This document shows, piece after piece, positions 5,435 to 5,660 of a stretch of 5,660 nucleotides of DNA. The notes beneath the pieces were generated by a model. The model did not search any database, was not told the DNA's origin, and worked only from the letters and a program-made list of their open reading frames with translations. The position numbers and the translations under genes are program-made. The DNA is from Pseudomonadota bacterium (GTDB lineage: Bacteria; Pseudomonadota; Alphaproteobacteria; Rhizobiales; Xanthobacteraceae), in NCBI GenBank assembly GCA_021779635.1, contig JAJYAH010000507.1, forward strand, positions 1 through 5,660. The letters run 5' to 3'. The first letter of the stretch is position 1. Each line of letters starts with the position of its first letter.

Positions 5435-5660
5435 TCACATCCGTCCACCGTCCCTTAGGACCGCAATCGTCCGCAACGCGATATCGCGCATCAATCCGAT
5501 CTCCGTCACATCTTGTCCGTCGACGAGCGCTTTTGCAACGATCGCGAGCTCGCGCCAGCATAGGTCGGCCTCCGGTGGAGCCTCGTGCATCCATAGGGCC
5601 GTGCGCAAAACAATGTCAGCCCATCTGTCACGATGTCGCGCAATGACGCTCTGCAATAGA
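5435..5660 (-). CDS. Unrecognised protein, C-terminal part only (cut by window edge)
   Basis: The minus-strand frame is open from the right edge to a TGA at 5437-5435 and gives the last 74 or so residues of a protein; no ATG is needed because the frame continues past the window. The visible part is mixed charged and hydrophobic and looks largely helical (DRWADIVLRTALWM, then WRELAIVAKALVDG, then MRDIALRTIAVLRDGGRM at the end). It has no membrane segment or motif that I recognise. Its composition is more protein-like than the Arg-rich overlapping frames, and a small hairpin lies just after its stop. No function is offered. It could also be a degraded tail, since it lies next to a LysR remnant and an inverted-repeat stretch. 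Confidence 0.5.
   Translation of the reverse strand, partial: LLQSVIARHRDRWADIVLRTALWMHEAPPEADLCWRELAIVAKALVDGQDVTEIGLMRDIALRTIAVLRDGGRM

Noticed and set aside
5385..5594. Minus-strand 69-residue frame overlapping the right-edge gene
   Set aside because: Strongly Arg-rich and motif-free; the alternative frame running off the edge has a more protein-like composition.

Overview
The window looks like chromosomal DNA of a high-GC Gram-negative bacterium, most likely an alphaproteobacterium of the Rhizobiales (Bradyrhizobium/Rhodopseudomonas type). This is inferred from GC-rich codons and from the gene families present, not from any marker gene. It is an accessory, metabolism-type region: two regulators that each face away from a metabolic gene, one stand-alone phosphatase-like gene, and a decayed tail.

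Region 1 (1-2378). A minus-strand XRE/cupin regulator, cut by the left edge, diverges from a plus-strand set: a small cupin protein, an EthD-domain protein and an enoyl-CoA hydratase. The last two overlap by ATGA and must be co-transcribed. The cupin gene is 200 bp upstream of the EthD gene and probably belongs to the same unit. The regulator/cupin gap holds a near-consensus promoter (TTGACA-N17-TAGGAT), an overlapping divergent promoter, and three copies of a 16-bp imperfect palindrome. Together these make a convincing predicted operator. The set looks like a small catabolic unit that handles an acyl-CoA substrate; the substrate cannot be read from sequence.

Region 2 (2379-3224). A HAD-superfamily hydrolase of the phosphoglycolate phosphatase/beta-phosphoglucomutase type with its own promoter. 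It is followed by a 96-bp convergent gap with two small hairpins.

Region 3 (3225-4998). A minus-strand FtrA-type regulator (DJ-1/PfpI domain plus AraC DNA-binding domain) diverges from a glutathione S-transferase gene. A perfect 7+5+7 palindrome sits just upstream of ftrA and is a candidate FtrA site controlling both genes.

Region 4 (4999-5660). Directly behind the GST gene lies the C-terminal third of a LysR-family regulator whose DNA-binding half is missing. Next is an AT-rich 96-bp stretch bounded by 10-bp perfect inverted repeats, then the 3' end of an unrecognised minus-strand gene running off the right edge.

I see no transposase, integrase, CRISPR array, rRNA or tRNA. Nothing here amounts to a clearly new system. 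The best leads are the XRE operator array, the cupin/EthD/hydratase set, and the FtrA palindrome.
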